From NCBI GenBank assembly GCA_945883545.1, contig CAMCXT010000004.1, forward strand, positions 1-64,000: DNA of 64,000 nt, given 5' to 3'. A program made the position numbers and the translations under genes. Origin of the DNA: Chitinophaga pinensis. GTDB lineage: Bacteria > Bacteroidota > Bacteroidia > M30B66. Within the stretch, counting starts at the first letter, position 1. The number at the start of each line of letters is the position of its first letter. Of this stretch, positions 63,573 to 64,000 are shown piece by piece. Under the pieces are notes generated by a model. That model ran no database searches and had not been told where the DNA came from. It was given only the letters and a program-made list of their open reading frames with translations.

Positions 63573-63606
63573 ATCTTGCGTTTCAGCTCGGTTACTTCTC
63601 AGATTA

Positions 63607-64000
63607 CTACCTACTTATTTTCAGAATATAGGCCTCATCCAACACCTTTTCCCGTGTGTTTGGATTCCCAAAGTTCATCGTAAGCAAACTCACTGCGAAA
63701 CTACTTGTAGTGAACACAGCCTCAGATTTCCAACCGCCATCAGTAAGTTTTTGTCTTCCTTCACGGTTTGTAAAAACGAACAAAGTCTGGTTTCCAGCTT
63801 GCCACTCCTGCATCAAACTTTCGTCGCTACATTCCCTCTGAACGTGGTTTGTATACACATCTAACGATCGCCCATTCACGAAATAAACGAATAATCGGTC
63901 GAGTGGAAGCTTCTGTTCTAGAGCATATTTCGCAGCTTTTCCTGAGGCTTGGTATTCAATGATCGAAGGGTAAAACTGACAAGCCATCAGAATGTTGATG
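63607..64000 (-). CDS. C-terminal part of a probable GT39-like membrane glycosyltransferase (runs off the window)
   Basis: The open frame extends past the right edge (upstream codons read INILMACQFYPSIIEYQ), so only the last 131 codons are seen. The ATG at 63987 is internal. The segment FYPSIIEYQASGKAAKYALEQ and the following soluble domain (LFVYFVNGRSLDVYTNH, QTLFVFTNREGRQKL) resemble the soluble tail of ArnT/GT39-type transferases. It is convergent with the second lipoprotein gene, 34 bp apart. Confidence 0.55.
   Translation of the reverse strand, partial: INILMACQFYPSIIEYQASGKAAKYALEQKLPLDRLFVYFVNGRSLDVYTNHVQRECSDESLMQEWQAGNQTLFVFTNREGRQKLTDGGWKSEAVFTTSSFAVSLLTMNFGNPNTREKVLDEAYILKISR

Noticed and set aside
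1..64000. tRNA, rRNA or riboswitch genes
   Set aside because: None was seen in the intergenic gaps by eye; a covariance-model search could still find a small RNA that I missed.

Overview
The window is a stretch of chromosome from a free-living member of the Bacteroidota, most likely the Flavobacteriales (a Crocinitomicaceae- or Cryomorphaceae-like relative). The evidence is the repeated type IX secretion (T9SS) sorting domains, SusC-like TonB receptors, an imidazolonepropionase/biotin ligase/RsfS/FtsH/CdsA neighbourhood, and promoters that fit the Bacteroidota -7 box TAnnTTTG better than a -10 box. No phage, integrase, transposase, tRNA or rRNA gene was seen.

Layout. 1-0.7 kb: end of selD and a small secreted Kazal-type protein. 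0.7-4.7 kb (minus): a housekeeping operon DUF1573-yajC-ybbR-coaE-nnr. 4.8-6.6 kb: a T9SS cargo protein. 6.7-13.0 kb (minus): ccmC-ccmD-ccmE-ccmF (haem delivery for cytochrome c), then a DUF2520 protein, a UbiA-type prenyltransferase and maf. 13.2-14.6 kb: a small RDD protein and a 1-kb block of three kinds of intergenic repeat. 14.6-21.6 kb: the DUF58-MoxR-DUF4350-DUF4129-SpoIIM cluster with a divergent RDD gene. 21.7-24.7 kb: an MbnP/MbnH-like copper-associated pair with a YHYH protein. 24.8-25.5 kb: a MntA/HepT toxin-antitoxin pair whose toxin gene is broken.

25.5-28.7 kb is the most unusual region. A secreted protein with two repeated domains and a C-terminal FGE-sulfatase (C-type-lectin-like) fold is bracketed by about 140-bp direct repeats rich in the palindrome CCTCGGACTTTAGTCCGGGG. 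The last 33 codons of the gene look like the variable region of a diversity-generating retroelement target, with many NNC codons at the classic surface positions, but no reverse transcriptase or template repeat is in the window. A decayed copy of the upstream region lies after the gene without an ORF.

28.7-35.1 kb: a TonB receptor, a Cys-rich lipoprotein and a giant T9SS cargo protein. 35.1-41.3 kb: two GNAT acetyltransferases, an EVE protein, holA, a DUF6056-like membrane protein, hutI and birA. 41.3-44.9 kb: rsfS-ftsH-DUF2007-cdsA. 45-50 kb: a TonB receptor with a small membrane protein and a LytS/LytTR two-component pair. 50-53 kb: a lysophospholipid acyltransferase, a double VOC protein and an SDR. 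53-60.7 kb: a CHU_C-type secreted protein, another TonB receptor and a T9SS alpha/beta-hydrolase-like protein that lacks its nucleophile serine. 60.7-64 kb: a GT39-like membrane protein, two paralogous lipoproteins and the end of another, probably GT39-like, protein.
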